Positions 7,280 through 14,825 of a stretch of DNA of 22,795 nucleotides are shown here, one piece after another. Made by a program: the position numbers and the translations under genes. How positions within the stretch are numbered: position 1 is the first letter of the stretch; every line of letters starts with the position of its first letter. The notes under the pieces are model-generated. The model was not told the origin of the DNA and did not search any database. It saw nothing but the letters and a program-made list of their open reading frames with translations. The stretch is from Prevotellaceae bacterium UBA4332 (GTDB taxonomy: Bacteria; Bacteroidota; Bacteroidia; Bacteroidales; Bacteroidaceae), in the NCBI GenBank assembly GCA_002394365.1, contig DGTQ01000027.1:1-22795 (forward strand), read 5' to 3'.

Positions 7280-8135
7280 TTCTACACACTTCTGCCGACT
7301 CTCGGTCTGGCAAGCAGTGCAGCGTTGCCACCTTGGTCGATTCTACGAATTTTGAGCTTGTCTTGCACACCAGCTGGTAGAGTTCTTCATCCCATTTCAT
7401 AGCTGAACATGCCGTAAGGACTGTAGAGAAGGCGATGATAGGCTTCTGAGCCTCTACGTGATTCCATGTGTCACGTTCTATGAGGACTATGGCTGCAAGA
7501 GGAGCACTGATATTACGATAGCATGGTGTCTTGCCACTCCAAGGAGAACCAAAAAGTACTGGTTTATCGTCTATTATCCTAATGATAGGATTGTCGTCGT
7601 TCATTATGTCACATCCCTCTATGTAGCGCATCCAGTTGGCTACCTGTGTGCTCTTGCCTGTGCCGCTTTTTGCTGTGAAAGCGTATGCCTTACCCTGATG
7701 ACGCACAACGGAAGCGTGGATAAGCAATGTCTTGTAGCGGGCTGCACTAAAGGCATAGACCAGCATGAGGGCATTATTGAGGGCAAAGCGCTGAGTACCC
7801 AGTCCGCCACGAAGGGCTACACGACAGTTGTCGAAACGTGGTGAGGTGATAAGGAGAGCACAATGGCGGTCATACACATCACGGACAAGGAACTGATAAC
7901 CTCCATCCTTGAGTTTGTCCACTCGTGTCTTGCCATTGCCTGTATCAACATCGCGGATAAGGCGGCGATCAGCCTCGCTTACCATCTTGAGGGAGTTATC
8001 TACCGTAAGACGAAAGAGTAAATCCCCCACCCCGTCGCCTTCTATGGCAAAGGGAGAAAACGAGGGAATGAGCTGGGATAGCTTCTCGCAATCGTAGTCT
8101 ATCTCTATCTTATGTCCTGCTACTGAATAAAACAC
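7266..8135 (-). CDS. HprK-like / PEPCK-fold peptide or protein kinase
   Basis: The protein has 289 residues. The C-terminal half carries a P-loop, AKSGTGKST (155-163), preceded by LLIHASVV with His140 and followed by MNDDNPIIR (178-186) and GSPWSGKT (196-203), the layout of HPr-kinase/PEPCK-fold enzymes. The N-terminal half (1-120) is not the usual HprK domain. Related stand-alone kinases in lasso-peptide and HPr-rel-A-type clusters phosphorylate, or are thought to phosphorylate, peptides. The start is GTG at 8135, preceded by an AAAGAAAGA stretch; no in-frame ATG lies near. The gene begins 28 bp after the sigma-fusion stop and overlaps the peptidase gene by 14 bp. Genuine catabolite-control HprK is unlikely because of the different N-terminus and neighbours. 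Confidence 0.82.
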   Translation of the reverse strand: MFYSVAGHKIEIDYDCEKLSQLIPSFSPFAIEGDGVGDLLFRLTVDNSLKMVSEADRRLIRDVDTGNGKTRVDKLKDGGYQFLVRDVYDRHCALLITSPRFDNCRVALRGGLGTQRFALNNALMLVYAFSAARYKTLLIHASVVRHQGKAYAFTAKSGTGKSTQVANWMRYIEGCDIMNDDNPIIRIIDDKPVLFGSPWSGKTPCYRNISAPLAAIVLIERDTWNHVEAQKPIIAFSTVLTACSAMKWDEELYQLVCKTSSKFVESTKVATLHCLPDRESAEVCRNAFA

Positions 8136-8163
8136 TCTTTCTTTTTGCTACTGTGTAAATATC

Positions 8164-9297
8164 TTAATGCGTTACGATAAACCTGAACTCCGTCTGGTCG
8201 ATAACCTTTATGTCGAAACCTTTTTTAGTAAGGTTTTTCTTCAACTTTTCGTAGTCCTTGGATGCCTTCCTATAGTTTACTGCAAACATGGTAGAACACG
8301 TGCGATTAGGTTGGTCAATGCCAGCAAGGTGGTTCTTAAACTGGGAAGAAAGGTCCTGCCTGCCTACGAGAAAATTTGTTCCCTTGGTCATCTGGGCATT
8401 ACGCAGAATAAGGAGGTCGGTAATATACACCACCGAGTCCTGTGGCGATGTCGCAACAGCATAGGCATACATCTGCGGAATGGTCCTGAGACTCTTGTCT
8501 TCATCTGTCTGTCTTGCCTGTCTTAGAACTTTGGCAAACTTAGGAGGTCTTGCTGGACCATCTCCTTTTTGCGCCATTACTGGCATACCGAGCATGAATG
8601 CCACGAGGAGCAACAAAGTATGTTTCATCAGTCTTCTCATTTTTCTTTCTGCAGTTTTTCTTATCTGTCTTATGCGTTCACGTTTCAGGTTGAGTTTCTC
8701 ACCTATTTCCGCCATAGTAAGGGTGTCATCCGTTCCTATGCCATAGAAATGTTTCATTATGATTTGCTCTCTTTCCTCGAGTTGGGCTATAGCCGAAGTT
8801 ATAGCGTAATTGTCGTCAGAGAGTTCTGCTCCGTCGTCGGTCATAGGTTTGCCAGCCTTTAACATATCGCCAAGAGTGTTGGTCTGACCAGGGTGAACAG
8901 GAGCGTCGGTTGACATTCGTCGCATGTCTTTAGATGCCGCAGCCTCTTTCTTAGGCAGGGTTATCATAGGACTCTGCTGAGCTATAGCTGCCATCATAGC
9001 CTTCTTCACACTTTGAGAGGCATAGCTCACGAAATTCGGGTCTTTAGAGGGATTCCAACGTCTGGCAGCAAGGAGCATGGCCACATTGCCCTCACTGATG
9101 AGGTCATCCATACTCACCTCACTGTCTTTGGAGAGCTGGCGGGCAAGTGCCACTACATAGCGGAGATTACTCGTAACAAGCTTATCAACAGCCTTGTCAT
9201 CACCTTGTGCAATTTTTTCTGCCAAGAGTTTTTCTTCCGCCTCCGATAAGGTAGGGATATCGTGTATGTCTTCCCAATATTTGTCTATTACAGCCAT
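8164..9297 (-). CDS. Sigma-70 factor fused to signal-peptide-like segment and unknown exported domain
   Basis: One open frame of 377 residues. Residues 1-223 form an RpoD-like sigma factor lacking region 1.1: regions 1.2-2.1 (about 11-55, ending NLRYVVALARQL), region 2.2 (DDLISEGNVAML, 64-75), region 2.4 (about 85-105), then region 4 (168-222) with the helix-turn-helix AEIGEKLNLKRERIRQI. Without a stop codon the frame runs into MKHTLLLLVAFMLGMPVMA (224-242), a classical signal peptide or N-in membrane segment, then about 135 residues I do not recognise. The start is ATG at 9297, overlapping the phospholipase-D-like gene by 10 bp. Two readings exist: a real membrane-anchored sigma factor, or two coupled genes merged by a one-base indel (see findings). 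The sigma part is certain; the fusion's reality is not. Confidence 0.8.
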   Translation of the reverse strand: MAVIDKYWEDIHDIPTLSEAEEKLLAEKIAQGDDKAVDKLVTSNLRYVVALARQLSKDSEVSMDDLISEGNVAMLLAARRWNPSKDPNFVSYASQSVKKAMMAAIAQQSPMITLPKKEAAASKDMRRMSTDAPVHPGQTNTLGDMLKAGKPMTDDGAELSDDNYAITSAIAQLEEREQIIMKHFYGIGTDDTLTMAEIGEKLNLKRERIRQIRKTAERKMRRLMKHTLLLLVAFMLGMPVMAQKGDGPARPPKFAKVLRQARQTDEDKSLRTIPQMYAYAVATSPQDSVVYITDLLILRNAQMTKGTNFLVGRQDLSSQFKNHLAGIDQPNRTCSTMFAVNYRKASKDYEKLKKNLTKKGFDIKVIDQTEFRFIVTH

Positions 9298-10580
9298 GTA
9301 CTTAATAATTTTGATAACCAACCGTATGTTTTCTGCCAACGAGTGCGCCATTTGTCCCACCTCTCGGGAGTGAGGAGAAAGCTATGCTTCTTCTGCGCAT
9401 CGAAATGCCTGTCAAGTTCGCCTGTAGTGTTCTTATCTACTATCACGGCATTCTCTTCGTAGTCCCAGTTGAGGGAACGTGCGTCAAGATTGCAACTTCC
9501 CACCGTGCATACTCTGCCATCCACCATTATAATCTTCGTGTGGTGGAAACCTCCTTCGTAGATATACACCTCTGCACCACGTTTCATCATCCAGTGAAGG
9601 TTATAGAAGGATGCGTCTGGCTCCATAGGAATATCGCTGACGGCAGACATCATGACCTGCAACTTTACTCCTCGTTTGAGGCAACGCTTTATTGCCTTCT
9701 TCACTGAGTGAGTGAGAGACATATAAGGATTGATGAGCTTGATGCTGTCTTGAGCGTTATCAAAGCAAGAGATGTAGAACTGCCTCATTATCTTGTTTGT
9801 AACACGGGGCTCACGGTTTATTATGCCGACCATCTTCTTGTAGGCAGTTGCCGTAGTGTCTTGTTTCAAGCCCACCATGTAGGCATCTCTTGCTGCATCA
9901 GGCGTTCCCTTTATAGGCGAATGAATGCCTCGGTAGTATTTCGCACCATGAATATTCTGCCCAGTAGTCTTGTTCCACACACGCAGGAATATCTTCTGCA
10001 AGGTATTAACCTCGTCGCCATCTATGCGACAATGCATATCGTGCCAGTCGCCAACAACCTCTGTGCCGTGTATATAGTAGTCGGCAACATTCATGCCCCC
10101 TGTGAAGGCTATCTTGCCATCGATGACTACTATCTTTCTGTGGTCTCGACTAAAGACATGATTTATCCAGGGAAAGCCTATCGGGTCAAACTCATAGAGC
10201 TCTATGCCCTTGTCCCTGATGGCCTTTACATGATGTTTCTTCAGAGGGCTGTTGTTAGACATATTGCCAAAGGCATCATAGAGAGCTCTTACCTCTACTC
10301 CCTCTTTGGCTTTTTCCGCAAGTATCTCGAAAAGGGCATCAGCAATGGAATCGTTGCGGAAGTTGAAGTACTCCAGGTGGACGCTCTCCCTCGCCTGCCT
10401 TATGGCAGCAAACATTTCGTCGTACTTCTCCTGACCAGAGGTAAGGAGTACAACGCTGTTATTATGGGAAAAAGTTATCCCTGCCTTGCGCAAATCTCGA
10501 ACGATAAGCGAGTCTGCTGTTTGCGCCGATACTGTTGACGCAAGCAGGAGTAATGCCAATATGTGAAATAACTTTTTCAA
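9288..10580 (-). CDS. Exported phospholipase D / cardiolipin-synthase-like protein
   Basis: The 430-residue protein has a signal peptide (1-19, MKKLFHILALLLLASTVSA). Both HKD motifs are intact: H147-K149-D154 in HRKIVVIDG, followed by FTGGMNVAD, and H347-K349-D354 in HTKIIMVDG, followed by GSCNLDARS. This two-HKD layout is that of bacterial cardiolipin synthases and secreted phospholipase D proteins. Normal Cls proteins carry N-terminal membrane helices, while this one has a cleavable-looking signal, so it probably acts in the periplasm on phospholipid head groups. The start is TTG at 10580, directly preceded in frame by TAG, so no longer form is possible. It begins 7 bp after the MscS-like gene and overlaps the sigma-fusion start by 10 bp. 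Confidence 0.87.
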   Translation of the reverse strand: MKKLFHILALLLLASTVSAQTADSLIVRDLRKAGITFSHNNSVVLLTSGQEKYDEMFAAIRQARESVHLEYFNFRNDSIADALFEILAEKAKEGVEVRALYDAFGNMSNNSPLKKHHVKAIRDKGIELYEFDPIGFPWINHVFSRDHRKIVVIDGKIAFTGGMNVADYYIHGTEVVGDWHDMHCRIDGDEVNTLQKIFLRVWNKTTGQNIHGAKYYRGIHSPIKGTPDAARDAYMVGLKQDTTATAYKKMVGIINREPRVTNKIMRQFYISCFDNAQDSIKLINPYMSLTHSVKKAIKRCLKRGVKLQVMMSAVSDIPMEPDASFYNLHWMMKRGAEVYIYEGGFHHTKIIMVDGRVCTVGSCNLDARSLNWDYEENAVIVDKNTTGELDRHFDAQKKHSFLLTPERWDKWRTRWQKTYGWLSKLLSTWL

Positions 10581-10587
10581 CTATGAA

Positions 10588-12951
10588 TTATGCGTTTGCA
10601 TTATGAACTGTAATTTGTGGGAATGGTATCTCGATGTTGTGCTTGTTGAGAGCGTTATAAATAGCTTCGAGTATCACACCATCATCGCTATACTGCGTGA
10701 ACACATTCACCCAAACGATAACCTTCAAGACGAGCGCAGAGTCGGCAAGTTCTTTCAGCACTACGTTGACACCCTTTCTCTTATTTATAATGCTCAGTGG
10801 TTCTACAGCTTGCTTTATCACCTCCTTGGCTTGCTTTATGTCCGTACCATAAGCCACACCCACATCAAGGATATGAAGTTCATAACCGTGGTTGCGAGTC
10901 ATGTTTTTATAGTTCTTGGTAAAGAGCTGGGAGTTCTGAAAGGCTATAACGGAACCATCCACCGTATTTATCATTGTGGAGGTGTAGGATATACTGTCCA
11001 CCGTACCTCTTATGCCGTCACAGACGATGAGGTCGCCTATCTTGATACGTCCTGTCATGAGCGAGATACCATAGTAGATATTCTCAAGTATGTCCTTAGA
11101 GGCGAAGCCAATACCTGTTGACAAGCCTCCTGAGATAACCACCAGCCACGTATTTGATACATGGAACATAGCCATAGCTATAAGGAACCATATACCCCAA
11201 ACGAATATTTGCATGACGTTCTTCACCATCATAAAGCGCTGGTCGGCATTCGAAGGGTCACGCTGACTGAGGTAGTACTTGGCAAATGCCTTGGCTGTAT
11301 GATTGATGTAGTTGAAGATAAACCACAGAGAAACCACCTGAGCTATGCTGAATATGCTTGCCGAGAAATTCTCGGTGTTGATAAACTTACGAGTAAATAG
11401 CGTCATGGTGAGGTCGCTGAGGTTAAAGACGTCTGCTGCCCAATAGAGACTCAATACTACAGAGAATACTCCGCATATAGGAAGCACAACCCAATAGATT
11501 GCTGCATGATACCACGTTTCGGTAACAGGCTTATCCTTGAAGTTGTTACGTGTGGAATAAGTCTTGTACCAGTCGCGGAAACAGGTTATGGTGAGTATGC
11601 AGGTGAGCTGCATAATCCACCAGATGAGTATCTGGACGGATAGCAGGGTATAACCCACGAGCGAGCTAACCAAAGAGACAATGAAGATAAACTGAGAGAA
11701 GTAGGCATAGCCCTTGTCGCTACCCTCTATAACGTGGCTGTATTTCCTCAAGACATACCATTGCAACAGGGTGCATATCAAAAGTATTGGTGGGAATATG
11801 AGGTTCACCAAGGCATTTGGTATGAGGATAATACGGAAACTGATGACAATAAAGCCATTGACTATCAAGGGCAGATAAACAAGGAATGTCTTGATAGTGA
11901 GCTCTGGTTTTGTCCTGAGCAGAATAGAAATAATGATAACGCTGAAGAGCCATGAATACTGCACCAACAAACCTGCTGCCATCTGTATGAAATTCTGGTC
12001 GGCAAGAGCCCTCACTATGCCCAGAATGATGGCAAAGGTAACCACCGTTGATGCCATAATGATAACCGTTCGCTTGGCAAGAAACCAGTTTGCCACTTGC
12101 ACAGAACCGTAGCCCTTCTTGAATAGTTTGGTCACGAGCCAGCGCACTATCAGCTGGTTGAGTGCCACAGCTATGAAGCCATAGAAAAGGATTACGATAA
12201 AGAGGCCTATTATCCAGCGGCTATCCCATTGAGAGCGCACACCTGGTATGGGGCTATACTTATCGTAGATGCTTTCCTTGGTCTGAGTGAAATAGTATTT
12301 GAACCTTGATATTATGTCAAAATAATTATCGCCACCATTGACAAAAATACTGCTCTGCAACTCTCCATACTTCTTGTTGGCATAGTCGTTGAGATACTTC
12401 AGACGAGCCTCCGTCATCTTGTAGAAAGTAATGTATTCCTGCAACTGGTCATGATCTTCCTGCACCATTCGCTGGGTGTTCACAGCAAGGGCAAGGCAGA
12501 CATTGCGGTCCATCTTTGCCTGTGGCGTGAGCATCATTACAGGCATGGTCTTGAGGCAGTTTATGAGACTGTCAAATCGTGATACCTCGTTGTCGCTCTG
12601 GTCTACATACTCCATAAAAGGGACGAGCTGGCGACTGAAGTCGTGGTACTGCTCAATAGCCTCATGACAAGCGTAGGAGAGGTCGAACACATAGCCGTCC
12701 CTCTGCGAGTAGAGCATCAAGGCATTCTGGTTGGAATTCTGCATGGTCTCCAGAAGTGTCTTGAACACCTTCTGTCCTGCGGCTTTCATGACGGTCTGCT
12801 TCTGCGAATACTCATCGTGATAGATAGTCAATTCGCTGCGCAACACCTTCAGCGTATTGGCAAGGCTATCTTCCTTCAACACAGCATTAGCCGTCAGTGC
12901 ATGCACCATGCACATCAAGCACAATATGATGGATATTTTTACAGTTCTCAT
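10588..12951 (-). CDS. MscS-family mechanosensitive ion channel
   Basis: A 787-residue inner-membrane channel. A signal peptide (1 to about 23, MRTVKISIILCLMCM...) is followed by a roughly 200-residue helical periplasmic region, a series of transmembrane helices from about residue 245 to 590, and a conserved MscS domain: pore helix GGLSTGIGFASKDILENIYYG and the beta domain with GDLIVCDGIRGTVDSISYTS. It resembles the large MscK/MscM-type members and releases solutes at hypo-osmotic shock. The ATG at 12951 is chosen because it starts the signal peptide; a 7-residue upstream extension has no support. A good promoter lies just upstream (12977-13006). It is the first gene of the tightly packed unit that continues into the phospholipase-D-like, sigma-fusion and kinase genes. 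Confidence 0.93.
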   Translation of the reverse strand: MRTVKISIILCLMCMVHALTANAVLKEDSLANTLKVLRSELTIYHDEYSQKQTVMKAAGQKVFKTLLETMQNSNQNALMLYSQRDGYVFDLSYACHEAIEQYHDFSRQLVPFMEYVDQSDNEVSRFDSLINCLKTMPVMMLTPQAKMDRNVCLALAVNTQRMVQEDHDQLQEYITFYKMTEARLKYLNDYANKKYGELQSSIFVNGGDNYFDIISRFKYYFTQTKESIYDKYSPIPGVRSQWDSRWIIGLFIVILFYGFIAVALNQLIVRWLVTKLFKKGYGSVQVANWFLAKRTVIIMASTVVTFAIILGIVRALADQNFIQMAAGLLVQYSWLFSVIIISILLRTKPELTIKTFLVYLPLIVNGFIVISFRIILIPNALVNLIFPPILLICTLLQWYVLRKYSHVIEGSDKGYAYFSQFIFIVSLVSSLVGYTLLSVQILIWWIMQLTCILTITCFRDWYKTYSTRNNFKDKPVTETWYHAAIYWVVLPICGVFSVVLSLYWAADVFNLSDLTMTLFTRKFINTENFSASIFSIAQVVSLWFIFNYINHTAKAFAKYYLSQRDPSNADQRFMMVKNVMQIFVWGIWFLIAMAMFHVSNTWLVVISGGLSTGIGFASKDILENIYYGISLMTGRIKIGDLIVCDGIRGTVDSISYTSTMINTVDGSVIAFQNSQLFTKNYKNMTRNHGYELHILDVGVAYGTDIKQAKEVIKQAVEPLSIINKRKGVNVVLKELADSALVLKVIVWVNVFTQYSDDGVILEAIYNALNKHNIEIPFPQITVHNANA

Positions 12952-12976
12952 AACCTCTCTTATATATAACAAGGTG

Positions 12977-13006
12977 CAAAGGTAGTAAAAAATTATGAAT
13001 TACAAA
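12977..13006 (-). promoter_or_regulatory. Promoter of the MscS-led operon
   Basis: On the - strand TTTG (13003-13006) is followed after 18 bp by TACCTTTG (12977-12984), a good Bacteroidetes housekeeping-type promoter. Transcription would start about 20 bp before the channel's ATG at 12951. This may drive the whole unit down to the PqqD-like gene. Confidence 0.7.
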
Positions 13007-13037
13007 AAAAATCGTGCAACCAACATTGATTGCACGA
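13003..13037 (-). terminator. Intrinsic terminator of mscL
   Basis: A perfect 8-bp inverted repeat TCGTGCAA/TTGCACGA (13012-13019 and 13030-13037) is followed on the - strand by a run of T. It lies 38 bp after the mscL stop. Its T-tract overlaps the -33 box of the next operon's promoter, so the two signals are packed together. Confidence 0.85.
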
Positions 13038-13074
13038 ATTATTTTTATCGTAAGTAAAAACTTTTACAAATGTT

Positions 13075-13464
13075 TTACTTCTGCTTCAGCAGGTCACGTA
13101 TCTCTGCAAGGAGTTCCTCCTGAGTAGGACCAGCAGGTGCCTCAGGTGCAGCAGGCTCTTCCTTCTTCAACTTGTTCATAGCCTTAATCATGCAGAAGAT
13201 ACAGAAGGCGATGATTAAGAAGTCGAGAATGTTCTGAAGGAACATACCATACTTCAGCACAGCAGCTTCCTCGCCCTCGCCAATCTTGAAAGCAAGGTCT
13301 GCAAGGTTTACATTGCCTGTTATCATGCCTATGCAAGGCATAAGAACATCGTCAACCAGACTGCTGACAATCTTACCAAACGCACCACCGATGATAACAC
13401 CGACAGCCATGTCCATTACGTTGCCCTTCATGGCAAACTCCTTGAATTCCTTAATAAATCCCAT
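13075..13464 (-). CDS. mscL: Large-conductance mechanosensitive channel MscL
   Basis: A 129-residue homopentameric inner-membrane channel that opens near the lytic tension limit. It has the usual N-terminal amphipathic helix (MGFIKEFKEFAMKGN), TM1 with the glycine-rich pore stretch VMDMAVGVIIGGAFGKIVSSL, a periplasmic loop, TM2 (about 73-97, FLQNILDFLIIAFCIFCMIKA) and a charged cytoplasmic helix ending EELLAEIRDLLKQK. Length is normal. It has its own promoter and terminator. It sits next to a large MscS-type channel, so the two osmotic safety valves are neighbours but separately transcribed. Confidence 0.97.
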   Translation of the reverse strand: MGFIKEFKEFAMKGNVMDMAVGVIIGGAFGKIVSSLVDDVLMPCIGMITGNVNLADLAFKIGEGEEAAVLKYGMFLQNILDFLIIAFCIFCMIKAMNKLKKEEPAAPEAPAGPTQEELLAEIRDLLKQK

Positions 13465-13577
13465 AGTTCTTGATATGAATTAAATGTTATTTTTAGTAAT
13501 GTACCTATTGTAATATTCAAGTTACAATTTAGCCCTGCAAACTTGATTTGTGTTAAGTGTTTCAACCTATTCAAACG

Positions 13578-13607
13578 CAAAGTTACGATTTTTTTTCAAA
13601 TAACAAA
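13578..13607 (-). promoter_or_regulatory. Promoter of mscL
   Basis: On the - strand TTTG (13604-13607) is followed after 18 bp by TAACTTTG (13578-13585). Transcription would start near 13570, giving a leader of about 105 nt before the ATG at 13464. Confidence 0.6.
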
Positions 13608-13610
13608 CAA

Positions 13611-13636
13611 TTTGTCAAAAAAAAAGATTACTTTTG
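13611..13636 (+). promoter_or_regulatory. Probable gapA promoter region
   Basis: TACTTTTG (13629-13636) matches TAnnTTTG. The nearest upstream TTTG (13611-13614) is only 14 bp away, shorter than the usual 17-20, so the -33 assignment is doubtful. A leader of about 55 nt would precede the ATG at 13698. It lies beside the mscL promoter on the other strand; the two start regions nearly touch. Confidence 0.5.
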
Positions 13637-13697
13637 CATCGTATTTAAGGTAAAAAGGGATAATATTCCACATTTTATAATTTAAACTAATAAAATT

Positions 13698-14720
13698 ATG
13701 ACAAAAGTAGCTATTAATGGTTTCGGCCGTATCGGTCGTCTCGCTTTCCGTCAGATGTTTGAGGCTGAAGGTTATGAGGTAGTAGCAATCAATGACCTGA
13801 CATCTCCTAAGATGCTCGCTCACCTTCTTAAGTATGATACCGCTCAGGGTGGTTTCTGTGGTAAGTTCGGTGAGAACAAGCACACAGTTGAGTCAACAGA
13901 GGACTCAATCATCGTTGATGGTAAGGAAATCAAGATTTCAGCTGAGGCTGACGCAACAAACTGCCCATGGGCAGCTAACGACGTTGACGTAGTTCTCGAG
14001 TGCACAGGTTTCTACACATCTAAGGCTAAGGCTGAGGCTCACCTCAAGGCTGGTGCTAAGAAGGTAGTTATCTCTGCTCCTGCAGGCAACGACCTCCCAA
14101 CTATCGTTTACAACGTAAACCACGAGACTCTGACCGCTGACGACAAGATAATTTCTGCTGCATCTTGCACAACCAACTGTCTTGCTCCAATGACAAAGGC
14201 TCTCAACGACTTTGCTCCAATACAGAGTGGTATCATGACAACAGTACACGCTTACACAGGCGACCAGATGATTCTTGACGGTCCTCAGCGTAAGGGTGAC
14301 GTACAGCGTGCACGTGCTGGTGCTCAGAACATCGTACCTAACTCAACAGGTGCTGCTAAGGCTATCGGTCTTGTTATCCCTGAGCTCAACGGTAAGCTGA
14401 TTGGTGCTGCACAGCGCGTTCCTACTCCTACAGGTTCTACCACTATCCTTCACGCTGTTGTTAAGGGTGAGGTTGCTGTTGAGGACATCAACGCTGCTAT
14501 GAAGGCTGCTGCTAACGAGAGCTTCGGCTACACAGAGGAGAAGCTCGTTTCTTCTGACATCATCGGCATGAAGTTCGGTTCTCTCTTCGACGCTAACCAG
14601 ACAATGGTAAGCAAGATTGGCGACGGCAACTCTCTCGTACAGGTTGTTTCTTGGTATGACAACGAGAACTCTTACACTTCTCAGATGGTTCGTACAATCA
14701 AGTACTTCTCAGAGATCTAA
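13698..14720 (+). CDS. gapA: Glyceraldehyde-3-phosphate dehydrogenase, type I
   Basis: A 340-residue glycolytic enzyme that oxidises glyceraldehyde 3-phosphate to 1,3-bisphosphoglycerate using NAD. The Rossmann motif is INGFGRIGR (7-15) with Asp33 in AINDLTS, consistent with NAD preference. The catalytic Cys157 lies in SAASCTTNC, and the partner His184 in TTVHAYTGDQ. The C-terminal WYDNENSYTSQM segment is present. Codon use is strongly biased (GCT, TCT, CGT, GGT), unlike the neighbouring genes, as expected for very high expression. It is monocistronic, with its own promoter region and a strong terminator. Confidence 0.98.
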   Translation: MTKVAINGFGRIGRLAFRQMFEAEGYEVVAINDLTSPKMLAHLLKYDTAQGGFCGKFGENKHTVESTEDSIIVDGKEIKISAEADATNCPWAANDVDVVLECTGFYTSKAKAEAHLKAGAKKVVISAPAGNDLPTIVYNVNHETLTADDKIISAASCTTNCLAPMTKALNDFAPIQSGIMTTVHAYTGDQMILDGPQRKGDVQRARAGAQNIVPNSTGAAKAIGLVIPELNGKLIGAAQRVPTPTGSTTILHAVVKGEVAVEDINAAMKAAANESFGYTEEKLVSSDIIGMKFGSLFDANQTMVSKIGDGNSLVQVVSWYDNENSYTSQMVRTIKYFSEI

Positions 14721-14747
14721 ACCATTTAGTTCTCTTAGATAATAGAA

Positions 14748-14790
14748 AACTCCGACTTCCTCTCACTGAGGTTGTCGGAGTTCTTTTTTT
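14748..14790. terminator. Strong terminator after gapA, probably bidirectional
   Basis: A perfect 9-bp stem AACTCCGAC/GTCGGAGTT (14748-14756 and 14774-14782), with an inner CCTC/GAGG helix, is followed by TTCTTTTTTT. On the other strand TTTTC follows, so it may also stop the converging nucleotidyltransferase transcript, whose stop is at 14826. Confidence 0.93.
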
Positions 14791-14825
14791 GCTTTTGTTT
14801 TTATCCTGAGAACAAGACTTTCAAC

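Noticed and set aside
6510..8135. Lasso-peptide gene cluster
   Set aside because: No asparagine-synthetase-like cyclase, no B2 protease and no precursor are present, so only a looser relation to such clusters can be argued.
7266..8135. Classical HPr kinase/phosphorylase of carbon catabolite control
   Set aside because: The N-terminal domain does not fit, no HPr gene is nearby, and the PqqD/peptidase context points elsewhere.
9298..9360. Longer N-terminus for the sigma fusion starting at 9360
   Set aside because: It would overlap the phospholipase-D-like coding sequence by over 70 bp; the ATG at 9297 gives the normal sigma N-terminus.
13611..13636. Full -33/-7 consensus promoter for gapA
   Set aside because: Only 14 bp separate the boxes; only the -7 box is a solid match, so the promoter is listed at moderate confidence.
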